This document shows positions 49,901-61,600 of a stretch of 64,000 bases of DNA, piece by piece. The translations under genes were made by a program, and so were the position numbers. Origin of the DNA: Bugulina stolonifera (lineage: Eukaryota; Bryozoa; Gymnolaemata; Cheilostomatida; Bugulidae); NCBI GenBank assembly GCA_935421135.1, contig OW285189.1:13227072-13291071 (forward strand), written 5' to 3'. Under the pieces are notes generated by a model. It did not search any database and was not told the origin of the DNA. It was given only the letters and a program-made list of their open reading frames with translations. Position 1 is the first letter of the stretch. Every line of letters starts with the position of its first letter.

Positions 49901-52900
49901 CAAATGCGGGTATTCAAAGTATCCAGGCTCTGTCAGCGTTACAACATCATAGATCCATCAATGGTTCCTCTACTCTCATTGTTCTGTGGCAATGACTGCT
50001 TTGACATAAGCCTAATCAACACATTTCTAGCTGAAACATTTAATGGAAACACATCTATATTTACTTATCTTCAGTGGCTAGCAAATGTGAGTTGGTAATA
50101 CTATACCAGGTAGCACATTGAATATATGCCCAATATTGTAGTTTATTCAAATGTATGACATATTTCATTGACATGTTCATCTTGTTTCATTGGGTATCTA
50201 AGAAAGTAATACAAGTTTTTATACTATTATAAAATAATAGTCCAGGCAGGTACCAATTGTATGATTCCTGATTTGTCAAAACTTAAACTTATTTACCATT
50301 ACGCTGTATAATGTACATTGTATATTCTTTACACGCAGCCAGCAGTCATTACTCATATACTCGTATATAAAATGGTGTTTTGTACACTTATATATTTTTA
50401 TGAAATAATGGTAGATGTCCTCTTCCTCATTTGCAGTGTGAAAATGTGGAACTCGCCATCAGGGATATCTTGAGAATCCAGGGAGACTCAGGGGAGCTAC
50501 AATTCAAGATTGAGGAGACTTTGAGTGCATATATTATATCACCCACTAATCATATCAGTGAATATTTCACTAGGAAAAAGGTACAACGTGGAATTTTCAT
50601 TTACATATATTTTAATAACGTACATGCTTGATATTAAAAAGCTTTACCCTAAGTATCAAATAATTTTGACAGGTGATTTCAATATGCCTGGTATAAACTG
50701 GGAAAACACTGCCCTCTCTAATACCTGGAAACCATTTTACTCGGAATTTATTGACTTACTAGCTGACTTAGATCTTGACCAGTTAATTCATGAATCTACA
50801 CATGTAGCAGGTAACACACTGGATTTACTTTGCACTAATATGCAGAACAAAATATGTCAACTTTCCGTCGTTCAGCCTGGTTTGAGTGACCATTACATGA
50901 TTGAATGCTTGATAAATTATAGTCATAATATAATACAGAGAACCCCTAATCAAAGTAATATATTGTTATACCACAAAGCAAACAGGGAAGGTTTTAGTAA
51001 TTCAATGTTTGATTTATTGTCAGTAATAAAAGATCTGGTACACCAAAATAAAGATATTAATAACATTTGGACTGCCTTTCGAAAGGGATTGGACAATGCT
51101 ATACTTAAATTTGTACCATGCAAGCAATATTCACCGAGAAAACCATCTCAGCCTGCTTGGTTCAACTTAAAAGCTAAAAAAGCTTGTGATAAACAGCGAA
51201 AGCTCTACAGCAAATACAAAAAATCAGGAGACACAGATGTACTCAATAAATATAAAGCTTTGAGACGATCAAACAAAAAAATGTTTAAACAACTTAAGAA
51301 AGATTTTATGATAAGCAAATTATTTGATCCTTTGAGTCAGGGAGACTCTAAACCGTTTTTTAGATACGTAAAAGAAATTAAGGGTAACAACAATACTATA
51401 CTATCCTTGACAAACAGTGACGGAAAAATTTCTACCAGTATGAGTGACATAACTAACATCTTAAATACCTCCTTTCAGAGTGTTTTTACACGTGCTTGTA
51501 GCCCACCTAAACTGCCTAGTGTCAATGACATTGATATTCATATCAATGAAGAAGGTGTATTAAACCTGATCAAATCACTTAGGAATGGAAAAGCCCCTGG
51601 GCCAGATGGGTTAAATAAACAGAAATTATGCATAGCTCCTGAATCAATTGCACCTTTATTGACATGCATCTACAACTACTCTTTAAAGACAGGTAAATTA
51701 CCTACAGAATGGAAATTGGCATATGTTACGCCAATTTTTAAACAAGGTGATCGCACAAAACCATCCAACTACCGCCCAATTTCATTAACATCTATTTGTT
51801 GCAAAATGATGGAGCACATCATACTTCACAACATGCAGGAAAGTTTGAACAACCTACTTTCTATATATCAACATGGCTTTCGTAAACATATGTCTTGCAC
51901 AACGCAGCTAGCCTGTGTTACACATGATATTTTACTTAACTTGGATAAAGGTATACCGACACATGCTATAGTACTGGATTTCTCCAAGGCTTTCGATGTT
52001 GTACCACATCATATATTAATCCAAAAAATGATCAAATATAACATTAATCCTGCAATAATAAGGTGGATCTCATCTTTTCTCCTAGATCGCAATCAACAAG
52101 TACTCATAAATGGATTCAAATCTAGCACAGCTGCTGTTACTTCAGGAGTACCTCAGGGCAGTGTGTTGGGTCCAGCATTATTTTCACTGTTCATTAATGA
52201 CATTGTAGAATGCATAAAGTACAGCAATATCAGACTGTTTGCAGATGACACTCTTCTGTACTCTAGGGTCATCAATGATGGTGATTGTGCCAAACTGCAA
52301 CATGACCTAAATATGCTACATAACTGGAGTATCAAAAACGGAATGAATTTTAATGTGTTGAAAAGTAATGTTATAATTTTTAGTAACAGTGGCAACTCAT
52401 TACAGCGTGACTATTTCTTAAATGGGAGGCTTTTAAAGCAGTGTAATTCTGTAAAATATCTAGGGATATACCTGGCAAGTGATATGAAATGGCACATTCA
52501 TGTTGATTATATTATTGGGAAAGCACTAAAAATTTTAGGACTTATAAAATACACTCTATATGATGCTCCTGAATCCATCAAACTTCTTGCTTACAACACG
52601 TTATGCAAGCCATTGCTGGAATATGCCTGTCCTGTGTGGGATCCTGCATCGCAGGGTCTAATACATAAAATTGAGGCAGTCCAAAGCAAGGCTGTACGAT
52701 TTATTAAAAACCTTAAAGGCAGAGATTGTTCGATCTCTGACAGTAAAAAACAGCTAAATCTTGTTTCATTGAACAAGATTAGGCAGACTCGAAGAATATC
52801 TCTTTTCCACACCATCTTGGAGCATGAATCTCTATTTTCAAATCTTCTATCTACACTTGATCTAATGAAAGGAACGCATGATTTTAACACCAGACATGCT

Positions 52901-55900
52901 AATGTTTTCAATTCCGTTGCCTGTCACACTAACAAATTTCTGCACAGCTTTCTGATCAGAACTGCTCGGGAGCTCCGCACTGGTGAGATCATAGCGGACT
53001 AATAAAAAAAAAAGACCTACAACTCTGATAGTTCCTCTTTTCCCCTACCCTGGGGTCTAGGAGCTTAACCAAGACAAGACAAGACAAGTGGAGGCAGCCG
53101 AACAGCACATGCACTAGATTTAGTACCCTAGAATAGCTTTTGGTCCCATGGGTTATTACAAGACCATAAATTATATTGGCACATATTGTGTGAATGCATG
53201 GCAGTATGATTGAGCTGACATAGTCAGTGAATAGTCAATAGTAGATTATTGTACCTAGTATTGCTCAGAGTTGAAAAAGGAATGCTAGACTGAAAGACTA
53301 ATAGTCAATCCCAATTCTTGTAAGTTGTGCATCCTAGATTATAGCATGAGGTCGAGGATGTATGTAGAATATATGTATGTGTAGCTGAGTGGTGTGGCTG
53401 CCTACATATAGCCCACTTTTGGTTCGAATTAATGATAAAAGACCAATATGATATTGTTAAGAAAATAGCCTCAGTACCAGTATATAAAAATAAGGTACAT
53501 AAATATAAGACTATGCAAAATTGTACGTATTGTATGTATGCAAACTGTCTACCTAGATAAGAATAAACATGTACAAGATAGGTACTGGCCCAAATGCAGG
53601 CGAGACTTGTTGATTAGACATATACAATTTATACATAAGGTGATGAGATGCATGCAGATAAGATGCAGCTACAGTCTGGGCCTACTGCACTCTATTGACA
53701 AAAGATGAGATAAAACACTTTCTCTATATCCTGCACGAACCTAGCTAAATGATCCATACATACATGTAGTGCACTGTTTAGGCATAGCTCAAGTTACTCC
53801 ATATTGCTTTGTAATATCCTGTAATGACTAACAATTACTGATGTTGGCACATTATACATGTATTATTATAGTTTATTATACTGACGTCTTTCAGCAGATT
53901 GAACTCCTCAGAAGCTACCCAACTCACAGTTCTTGACTGTTCTATTGATAGACATACCAAAAGTCGTACATTACTTTCACAGTCTGTTATAATAGGTGGT
54001 TTGTATTATCTACTATCTGCAGAATAATTATATGAATTATTTTAGATAACCCATGACTGTCCTCATCCTTTACACACGCAACTACCATTAACGTTTTGGC
54101 AGAAACTTCGAGCCTCAGAAATATCTGATAAATTTCTGGAAATATTGCTTTTCCGGAGATGGATCTTTAGGACTCAAGTAAGCAGATACGTTTTGTAAAT
54201 ACATATAGGCACACAGGCTACTTCTATTGTAAATACATATAGGCACACAGGCTACATCTATTATAGCAAACTCTACAAATTCTGAGAAATACATGTCTGT
54301 GTATACTAGTCATGTCTGTGTACACCATGTGTAGGCCTACAACATGCGTATTATAGTATTATAGCATCATATATACATGTAGTGTAATGATCAACGACTA
54401 CTATAATAATACGACATATATTGTACATATAACAATCTCAGAAGTCTGTCTAGGCAATGTGTATTGCTTTAGATGGAGAAACTAGGCAATCCTAGCTCAT
54501 GGATAATTTCAAGGTCTATCCGAGCTCAAGCATATCAGATTCTGTCATCTACAATACGTGGAGATATCAGACAGGTTCAGGAAATAGACAGGGTTGGTAG
54601 AGAACTGGATAGAGATGGATTCCTGGTCAATGTAGAACCAAGAGAAGGTTTATCTCTGCACAAACTCTACTCTACCTCTGAAGTAGAGAGGTTGGAGTTG
54701 TTTTACTCTGCCCTGGGAATCACATCTACAGATCTAGACTCTGGTATAGTTGACCCAGCATCTCGTTCAAGGAGAGATAATGACATACTTTCTGCTGTTA
54801 TCATTTATTGGGTCAGAAATTCACAGCCAAGATTCTGTAAAGTGTATGTACATTGTATAAATATGTATTCCTTTCTAATGTTAAAATAGGGCTCAATGGG
54901 GATGGGATTATATACATGTAAATTAATCAATGGCACCCAATGCAATGAAAATGTTATCGATTGTGTACACAAGATACAATTGAGATTTTGATGAAATGTG
55001 TGGTATAAATATGATTCTTATACATTTTGTAGTCATGTGATGGCAATACTCATCTGTATCTTCAGACTTTCTCACCCTCAGAGAAGCATGGCTTTCGTCC
55101 AACAAAAAGACAGCGAGCATCTAGATTTGAACATTCTCCATGCTTTGGCACAGTTCCAGTCAGTACTCAGGTGATACAAACTAAACAACCCTTATCACCA
55201 TTACTTGTATTCAGCTAGGTCTAGTACTGACTGGTGATGCCAAATGATCAAGGGCACTCATAAGCTATTGATTATAGTTAGAAGTTGTCCTCTCTGAATT
55301 TCGCTTCCTCTCCTGGGAGAAAAGAGAGGAAGAGAAATTTAGAGAAGACAACTTCTAATTATAATCAATAGCTTATGAGCATACTTGCCAAGTGTCCAGA
55401 TTTTGTCAGGACACCCCCTGGTTTTTGTGCCTGTCCTTACTAATTTTCCGGCTGTCCTGATTTCTTATCTATGGTGAAAATGTTACCAAACCTCTTAAAA
55501 CACAAGATACAACCTAAAATAAGCCATTTACATTGAAAAATCAACTTACAAACCACTAAATAACACTAAAGTTGATAATTTGATACTTTTCAGTGATAAA
55601 TTTTTTTCAAATAGTGTACACCCAAACTATGTCCAGAGATTCTGGTGCTTGTCCAGGGATTTTGGCAAGTATGCTTATGAGTGAGTGCCCATGCAAATGA
55701 TGATGGTGAAATGTTTGAGCCTGATGAAGATGTTTGTTTTGGTGGAGGAATGGTCACCTACCTGCATGTCATGTATGTGCATGTATGTGTTATAAAAGCT
55801 TCTGCAGCTTGTTCATAATCTTAAAGTAACGTTACTATGTTTCTAGGGACAGTCTGCGTTTATTAGGGCTTCTGGCAGTGAATGTAGATGTACAAATATG

Positions 55901-57339
55901 GCAAGTATTTAGTGGTCGGTACATCCATGACTTGTGCGTGGAACTGCTAAATCAAGAACAACCTGAGCTTTATTGTGAACGACTACTTGCAGACTTTTGT
56001 GATTACCTCTTACGCTTTAGGCGGTAAGTTCTGGAGAATAATATATTTTATGTATGGTTATTGTGTATAGGTGTACATGTGTATGGCTGCACTTGCTAGT
56101 ATGAAATTGTTGTTACAAAGCGTTATGACACAGAGACGGTGAGATAATAATAGTTACATGTATATTGAATAGACATGTAATAATATAATCATGGTTTCAG
56201 TATAGTATAATAAAATATAGTGGTCTCCCATCACATCTATATGGTAGTATTTAGTTGATCTTTTTTTCCAGGTTTTCTAGTATTCTATGGTGTTTATAGC
56301 GTACTTTGTTTTATATTTATTTATGGGCTTTGGCTTGACTCTATTCTTTCTCTGTCATCATATATTTTCATATTACTTACTTCTTGCTCTCTCTATAGTT
56401 CATAGCACTCTATCATAGCAGTATTTTACTGTAATTTCTTACTACAGTCTACTATGCTCACTATGCTCATCCTATCTACCAATTTTACAAAAGTATGTCA
56501 CAGATTTTAGATTAGCCTTGACTTTAGAGTAATGTTCCCTTGCTTCTATATGTGGCAAGAGTGTAGACAATTCATATGATATTCTGTTTCTATTGTGTAG
56601 GTTTATGGTGAGTAGGTTGTTTTTAATTTTTAGCTCAAGCCATTTTATCAAGCTAATTTCATGTTGTACTTTTTAAACTTGTGTTATTAGGTGGTACTGT
56701 GCCATAGAAGATATATGTCAAGACATTCTGCTGAACGATATCTGTGTAAGTAGCCTGTATATTCATGCATAGGTTAATTAGGATGCACGGGAGCAGATAA
56801 TGTGTTGTTCAGAGAATTTTTATGTATGAAACTCACCGGCTTCATACTCCTCAGCCCCTTGCAGCTTGCACTGCTAGGTGCCAGTGCTGGCCAACCCCCT
56901 GTGAGAAAGGCCCAGATGACATGGCCTTTTTTGGCAGGGGTAGAGAAGTTGCCTTGAAGCCATGTTGGCTTGCATGACCCCAAGGACCTTTATATGAGGC
57001 ACAGGAGCAATTGTGGCTGGATGCTCTTCCTAACACCACCGTGACCGGGATTTGAACCTGGAACCTTCAGTATGAAAGCTCAGCATTCTAACCCCTAAGC
57101 CACAGCTGCTCCCTAGAATTTTTATGTGTGTCGTATTATTATTACTACTATAGTAGAAATTTACTTTACAGAAAACATGTGCTCAAAAAATATGCACAAC
57201 GATATTATATTATGCTGAAATACTATATTATTGATACACACAGACATGCATCTCTCAGAAGAACAATATTGTTACCTTTGACTTTTATGTTATCTTGTAT
57301 TGTTAGACCAGAAGAAGGAGAGTACAGTACGACCCATAA
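46988..57339 (+). CDS. ASTE1: Asteroid homolog 1 paralog B (interrupted in introns by a LINE and a SINE)
   Basis: Ten exons: 46988-47338, 48134-48330, 49879-50086, 50437-50580, 54046-54177, 54473-54843, 55033-55170, 55847-56023, 56691-56745, 57307-57339. They join in phase to 602 codons (601 aa), the same exon plan as paralog A. It starts MGVKGLHRF. Active-site positions are kept: VIDGNN, FVFDGAS, DHEADGQ and SNDGDF. Intron 4 is stretched to 3.5 kb by a retrotransposon in the same orientation, intron 7 holds nested MITEs and intron 9 a SINE, yet no exon is broken. Compared with A, exon 7 is shorter and exons 9-10 are much shorter (end TRRRRVQYDP), so the acidic Ser tail is missing. The last exon is short and therefore the least certain. 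Confidence 0.85.
48834..49188. mobile_element. MITE, GCATACTTGCC family, copy 1 (~355 bp)
   Basis: Ends are inverted repeats GCATACTTGCCAAG and CTTGGCAAGTATGC, flanked by a likely 6-bp duplication CTGTAT. The interior shares blocks with the inverted copy at 55379-55674 (AATCCCTGGACA, CAGGGGGTGTCCTGACAAAA). CCCTGGACAAGCACCAGAAT is tandemly repeated. It lies in ASTE1-B intron 2. Confidence 0.75.
50590..53088 (+). mobile_element. Non-LTR (LINE) retrotransposon, 5'-truncated, in ASTE1-B intron 4
   Basis: An APE-type LINE: the C-terminal part of the endonuclease is followed by a complete reverse transcriptase and a 3' UTR. The 3' end is a short (ACAAG)n tail at 53071-53088 rather than a long poly(A), as in several CR1/Jockey-like clades. 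The 5' boundary is fuzzy, somewhere just past the exon-4 donor at 50581. Same strand as the host gene. Confidence 0.85.
50630..53002 (+). CDS. LINE endonuclease/reverse transcriptase polyprotein (N-terminally truncated)
   Basis: An uninterrupted frame of about 790 codons ends at TAA 53000-53002. The start of the APE endonuclease is missing; its later motifs are present (GDFNMPGINW near the start, then a SDH motif in GLSDHYMIE). The reverse transcriptase follows with LDFSKAFDVV, SGVPQGSVLGP and the catalytic FADD in LFADDTLLYS. A C-terminal region has LEYACPVWDP and ends with HSFLIRTARELRTGE. No native start codon is seen, so the copy is probably not autonomous even though the frame is intact. 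The open frame argues for a recent insertion. No RNase H domain is evident. Confidence 0.9.
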   Translation, partial: DIKKLYPKYQIILTGDFNMPGINWENTALSNTWKPFYSEFIDLLADLDLDQLIHESTHVAGNTLDLLCTNMQNKICQLSVVQPGLSDHYMIECLINYSHNIIQRTPNQSNILLYHKANREGFSNSMFDLLSVIKDLVHQNKDINNIWTAFRKGLDNAILKFVPCKQYSPRKPSQPAWFNLKAKKACDKQRKLYSKYKKSGDTDVLNKYKALRRSNKKMFKQLKKDFMISKLFDPLSQGDSKPFFRYVKEIKGNNNTILSLTNSDGKISTSMSDITNILNTSFQSVFTRACSPPKLPSVNDIDIHINEEGVLNLIKSLRNGKAPGPDGLNKQKLCIAPESIAPLLTCIYNYSLKTGKLPTEWKLAYVTPIFKQGDRTKPSNYRPISLTSICCKMMEHIILHNMQESLNNLLSIYQHGFRKHMSCTTQLACVTHDILLNLDKGIPTHAIVLDFSKAFDVVPHHILIQKMIKYNINPAIIRWISSFLLDRNQQVLINGFKSSTAAVTSGVPQGSVLGPALFSLFINDIVECIKYSNIRLFADDTLLYSRVINDGDCAKLQHDLNMLHNWSIKNGMNFNVLKSNVIIFSNSGNSLQRDYFLNGRLLKQCNSVKYLGIYLASDMKWHIHVDYIIGKALKILGLIKYTLYDAPESIKLLAYNTLCKPLLEYACPVWDPASQGLIHKIEAVQSKAVRFIKNLKGRDCSISDSKKQLNLVSLNKIRQTRRISLFHTILEHESLFSNLLSTLDLMKGTHDFNTRHANVFNSVACHTNKFLHSFLIRTARELRTGEIIAD
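55252..55689. mobile_element. Foldback MITE split by a second MITE
   Basis: The outer element has arms of more than 50 bp: GGGCACTCATAAGCTATTGA...AGAAGTTGTC and the mirrored GACAACTTCT...TCAATAGCTTATGA, closing with TGAGTGCCC at 55681-55689. Its right arm is interrupted by the element at 55379-55674. It lies in ASTE1-B intron 7. Confidence 0.75.
55379..55674. mobile_element. MITE, GCATACTTGCC family, copy 2 (296 bp, nested)
   Basis: Ends GCATACTTGCC and GGCAAGTATGC. It is flanked exactly by TTATGA at 55373-55378 and 55675-55680, a clean 6-bp duplication. It is in inverse orientation to the copy at 48834. Confidence 0.8.
56815..57116 (-). repeat. tRNA-derived SINE, family 1 (minus)
   Basis: The minus strand begins GGGAGCAGCTGTGGCTTAGG (A box), then GGTTCAAATCCCGG (B box), GTGGTGTTAGGAAGAGCATC and a longer body. 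It is the best-preserved copy here, in ASTE1-B intron 9. Confidence 0.8.
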
Positions 57340-58677
57340 CCTGTGCCTTTTTCTCGACACTCCCTGTTTAAATTATAACGCTGGAAAACTGGAGAGAGAT
57401 AAGAGCTTTGCTGCAGAAACTTCTCTGCTTATCGTTTTCAATCAGTTGTGTTTGACCAAAACTCTCACCTCCATCCCTGACCACGAGCTCTCTAGTATAG
57501 ATTGTTCTAAGAATTCCATACTTTTTACAGTGTTGATGGGGCAAGTAACTTTATTACACTCCATATAGAACAAATTTAAAAATATGAAACATACAATTGT
57601 GTAGTGCGTAGTGTTAAGTGTAAAAATGTCTTTAACTATGAAGTGATGTTTCTTTGCCCTCTTGTTAATTACAGAACAAAATATGGCATATTGTTGTTGT
57701 TTTTTTCCCCAAGTGTTGTTTTAGTTAATTTCTTTGCAATACAGCATAATAGGGCCTGTAGAATTTTCCCACACCTGGGTTTAAAGCAAAGACCAGCTAA
57801 CATAGCCTCCCTTAATTTAATATTCATCTTTGATAACATACAAGGAATAGTACACATATACATGTAGTTGCTGATAACATAGCCTACAACTGTCAATGTA
57901 TATATAAATGCTACCTATGGTTTTGATTTCATAATAAAGTTGTTACTGATAACACCACACCATAGTCTAAGCACTACAGAGGTACAATTACCCTACATAT
58001 ATGTACATGTAGATAGGAACATTGCGATTGTGAAGATAACCTAACCATAGTTGTCTCTGTTGCGTGTTTAACTGATCCTAATATACACTGTATAATGTAA
58101 CTTGGTACAGAATAAGGTGTATATGAATCTATACCTGCAATTGAGTGAATCTACCGGGAAAATGTATGTGCCTTATATTATACATGTATATGTACTGATA
58201 CTGTGGAAGTAATGTGTAAATGGCTGTCTAGCTAAATGCTGAGCTAACTATGGCTGTAAGCTATTGTGAACTACATTCTATAGTGTAATGTACAGAATGA
58301 TACTCTATAAGCTATTCGATGTCTCAACAGTCTCCACAACCATGGCAATCATGATTATTTACATTCATATAATGATACATAATATAGATAATATATACAC
58401 GTATTGTTATAAAGATTATATGGTATACTTATCATTCCAATGTTGTCTATCATAGTCATAGGGATAGTTGCGAAAGTACAGTTTTGTGCTCTTGAATTCA
58501 TCCAGGAAGAGAAGGAAAGAGGGGATAACTTTGAAATGTTATCCGATAGTCTGCTGTGACTCAATCAAGCCAATCAGATTGCATGACAATATACATGTAA
58601 TGCTAGTAAATCAAGCGCCTGCATCATACTTAGTACAATGCACATTATTATTATTGTTTAGTTGTCAGCACTCAGCA
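57340..58677. other. Intergenic between ASTE1-B and ASTE1-C
   Basis: AT-rich. Contains the probable 3' UTR of B and the promoter of C; no clear core-promoter motif or other gene is seen. Confidence 0.4.
57933..57938 (+). terminator. Candidate poly(A) signal of ASTE1-B
   Basis: AATAAA about 600 bases past the predicted stop of ASTE1-B and before ASTE1-C. Confidence 0.3.
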
Positions 58678-61600
58678 ATGGGAGTAGCAGGGCTTAAAAC
58701 ATTTGTTTCTCAGCATGCCCAGAATCACTCTGTGGATTTACATGAGCTAACAGACCTGCAAGGCACCACTCTAGTGGTTGATGGAAACAATATACTCTAC
58801 CCATTATATTTCGAAAGTTCTGCTGATACGTCTTATGGAGGAGATTATGATGTCTTTGCTAAGGATGTGCAAACCTTTTGCAACAGTTTAACATCGGCTA
58901 AAATTACACCATATTTCATCTTTGATGGTACCAGTGAGCCTGATGATAGAAAACTAGAAAAGAAGTTGAAAAGGGCAAAAGAAAGTATATCAGAAGCAAG
59001 CAAGAGAACAGATAAAATACTCCCATGCTTGGCTTACAAAGTAAGTCTACATGTATGTCTGTCATCCAGTAAAATGAATCTACATGTACTGTATGTTGTT
59101 GTGGTGTGTGTGTGTTCATGTAGAATCCCCTACATTCCCCTTCACACTTACAGGTATGTATCCTGGCAATAATGAACTTGCGACTGTTCAAAAATTTCAG
59201 TTAGAAACAGGACGTTCCGAAAAAGGTGGAACCCCAAACCACAAATGAAGGTTTTCAGAACGTATTGTTTCTAACTGGCATTTTCGAAATGTCTCTTTGC
59301 CGGAAATAACATAGCTCCAACTTCAATTTTTGTTAGGATGTTTTGTCTATGAATATGCATGTACTTCTACTGTAGGTGTGCAGTGATACTGCAGGAATTT
59401 CTGTTAGATGCAGTAGTGGTAAAGTTTTGTGAACGTTAGTTTAGAATTTTGTATGTGGTTACTCATTGGGGTTTGAGTAATCGGACCAATAAGAGAAGAC
59501 AACTTCTCCTGCTATAGCTTTAGCGAAGAGCAAAGGCTATTTCAAATTTCTTCACTTCTGTGCCTAACTCAGATACTACTTGTACATGTAGGTTTAGTTG
59601 TACATATTTGGCAAGTATCACACTGGGCAAGTATCACACTGGGCAAGTATCACACTGGGCATGTATCACACTGGGCATGTATCACACTGGGCATGTATCA
59701 CACTGGGCATGTATCACACTGGGCAGGTATCACACTGGGCAGGTATCACACTGGGCAGGTATCACACTGGGCAGGTATCACACTGGGCAGGTATCAAACT
59801 GGGCAAGTATCACACTGGGCAAGTATCACACTGGGCAAGTATCACACTGGGCAAGTATCACACTGGGCATGTATCACTCTGAGCATGTATCACACTGGGC
59901 ATGTATCACACTGGGCATGTATCACACTGGGCATGTATCACACTGGGCATGTATCACACTGGGCATGTATCACACTGGGCAAGTATCACACTGGGCATGC
60001 CATAGAATTACATGACTGTGCCAACTAATTCTATTAGACATGCATTTCACTCTGCTTGTTGTAATATTTGCATATGCTGACCCTGACATCACCCAATTGT
60101 AGGTGTTTATAGAGAAGTTGAAAGAGTTGAAGATTCCATACTGTGTATGTGACCATGAAGCAGATGGACAGCTGGCTAGTTTAGCCTATCAGTGGAACTG
60201 TCCTCTGGTCAGTAATGATGGCGACTTCCTGTTACATAATTTACCAGCTGGAGTGATCAGTGTAGATGACTTTGGTATCCAGAATTTAATGTCCAACTCG
60301 ACTAGGTAAAATAATATTACTATTAACCTAAAAATGGGTAGTACATGTATGCCAGATAAGACAGTAGTAACTGCTTTATGACTTTGAGAATCTTTTTGCT
60401 GATTAGAAATATGCCTTCATGGATATTTTCATTTACATTCAGCAAGAAATTATACTTAGAACCGAAATAACTGTTTTGTGTAATACACCTTACGTAGGTA
60501 ACAATGCATCTAGCATTGCGCAATTATAATAATTATAACAGACCATTCTACATCTAACTATAAGTAGTAACTGAGGTCCAAAGTGCAACTACATGTAACT
60601 GCTACCAGCAAGCAATAACAATCATGCATTCCAAAACTAGGGGAAGTCCCTTCAATGCAGGGGAGTTTCCCTGTTTCCACTTGAGGTTAGGTTGAGATTA
60701 GATATCACTGCAGGGCAGCATATACAATGTTATTTACATGATATGCAATCTTGCTAGACTCCACTATGCAGGGGAGCTTCTCCACTCTCCACTTCCCATT
60801 AGTTAGTGCAGTTATGTGCTAGTACATAACAGAGCCATTTATTGGGAGAGTTTCGTCACCGGAAGTTAACAAGGGGCCACATTGGGTCCAGTAACAAATG
60901 ATTAAATTGGTCAAATGCTTCTATCAGCAATTTTGATTGGCTCTAACGGGTCCAACATGGCATTATAATATTCCCCTGTGATGCAACTCTCACAATAAAT
61001 GACTTTGGTGCATAACCTTAGCACTATGGTACATATTATGTTGTGAATATATCCACAACATATTGATATACTTGTAGGTGTAGATGTAGTGTTGTAATGT
61101 CTGATTGGCTAGTGTAGCAGGTCAAACACCATATATACGCTTAGAACAATCAGATATTAGCTTAGGATGAGACAAGTGATCAAGGTTGCATTAGCTGTGT
61201 GGGGACCGACCACCCCCCCCCCCCCCCTTTGCTATCACTAATAATGTAAAAGGGCCCATGTTTAAGTGGGTTGTATCTGTATATGTGCTCACATGTCCTT
61301 TACAACTAATAGGCATAATTAAATAATTAAAAATTGCCCAATGCCTCTTTGTAAAAGATGGGAAAAACTCTGGGAAATAGCCAAGGAATGCTCCTGCACC
61401 CTCAGCATTAGCATCCGCACCTAGTTTTACATTTATGATGTTTTTCATAATTGTGTTGACAGCACCTCTCCGCCACAACTGAGAAAAATTCCACTGTTCA
61501 AGGCATCCAAACTCTGCGAGCATTACAACGTTAAACTATCGGTGTTGCCTCTTCTCTCTGTTATCTGTGGAAACGACTTTTTTCAACCTAGCCAGCTGAC

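Noticed and set aside
50525..50629. Native start codon of the LINE open frame
   Set aside because: The first ATG lies inside ASTE1-B exon 4 in another frame; the element is 5'-truncated and its own start is missing.
57128..57568. 146-codon plus-strand frame near the end of ASTE1-B
   Set aside because: No family resemblance and it spans a good acceptor (57306); the ASTE1 frame in phase there stops at 57339.
59610..59999. CRISPR-like array
   Set aside because: Units are contiguous with no unique spacers and the genome is eukaryotic.
59560..60028. Three overlapping frames of 94-151 codons
   Set aside because: Products of the 16-bp minisatellite in ASTE1-C intron 1.
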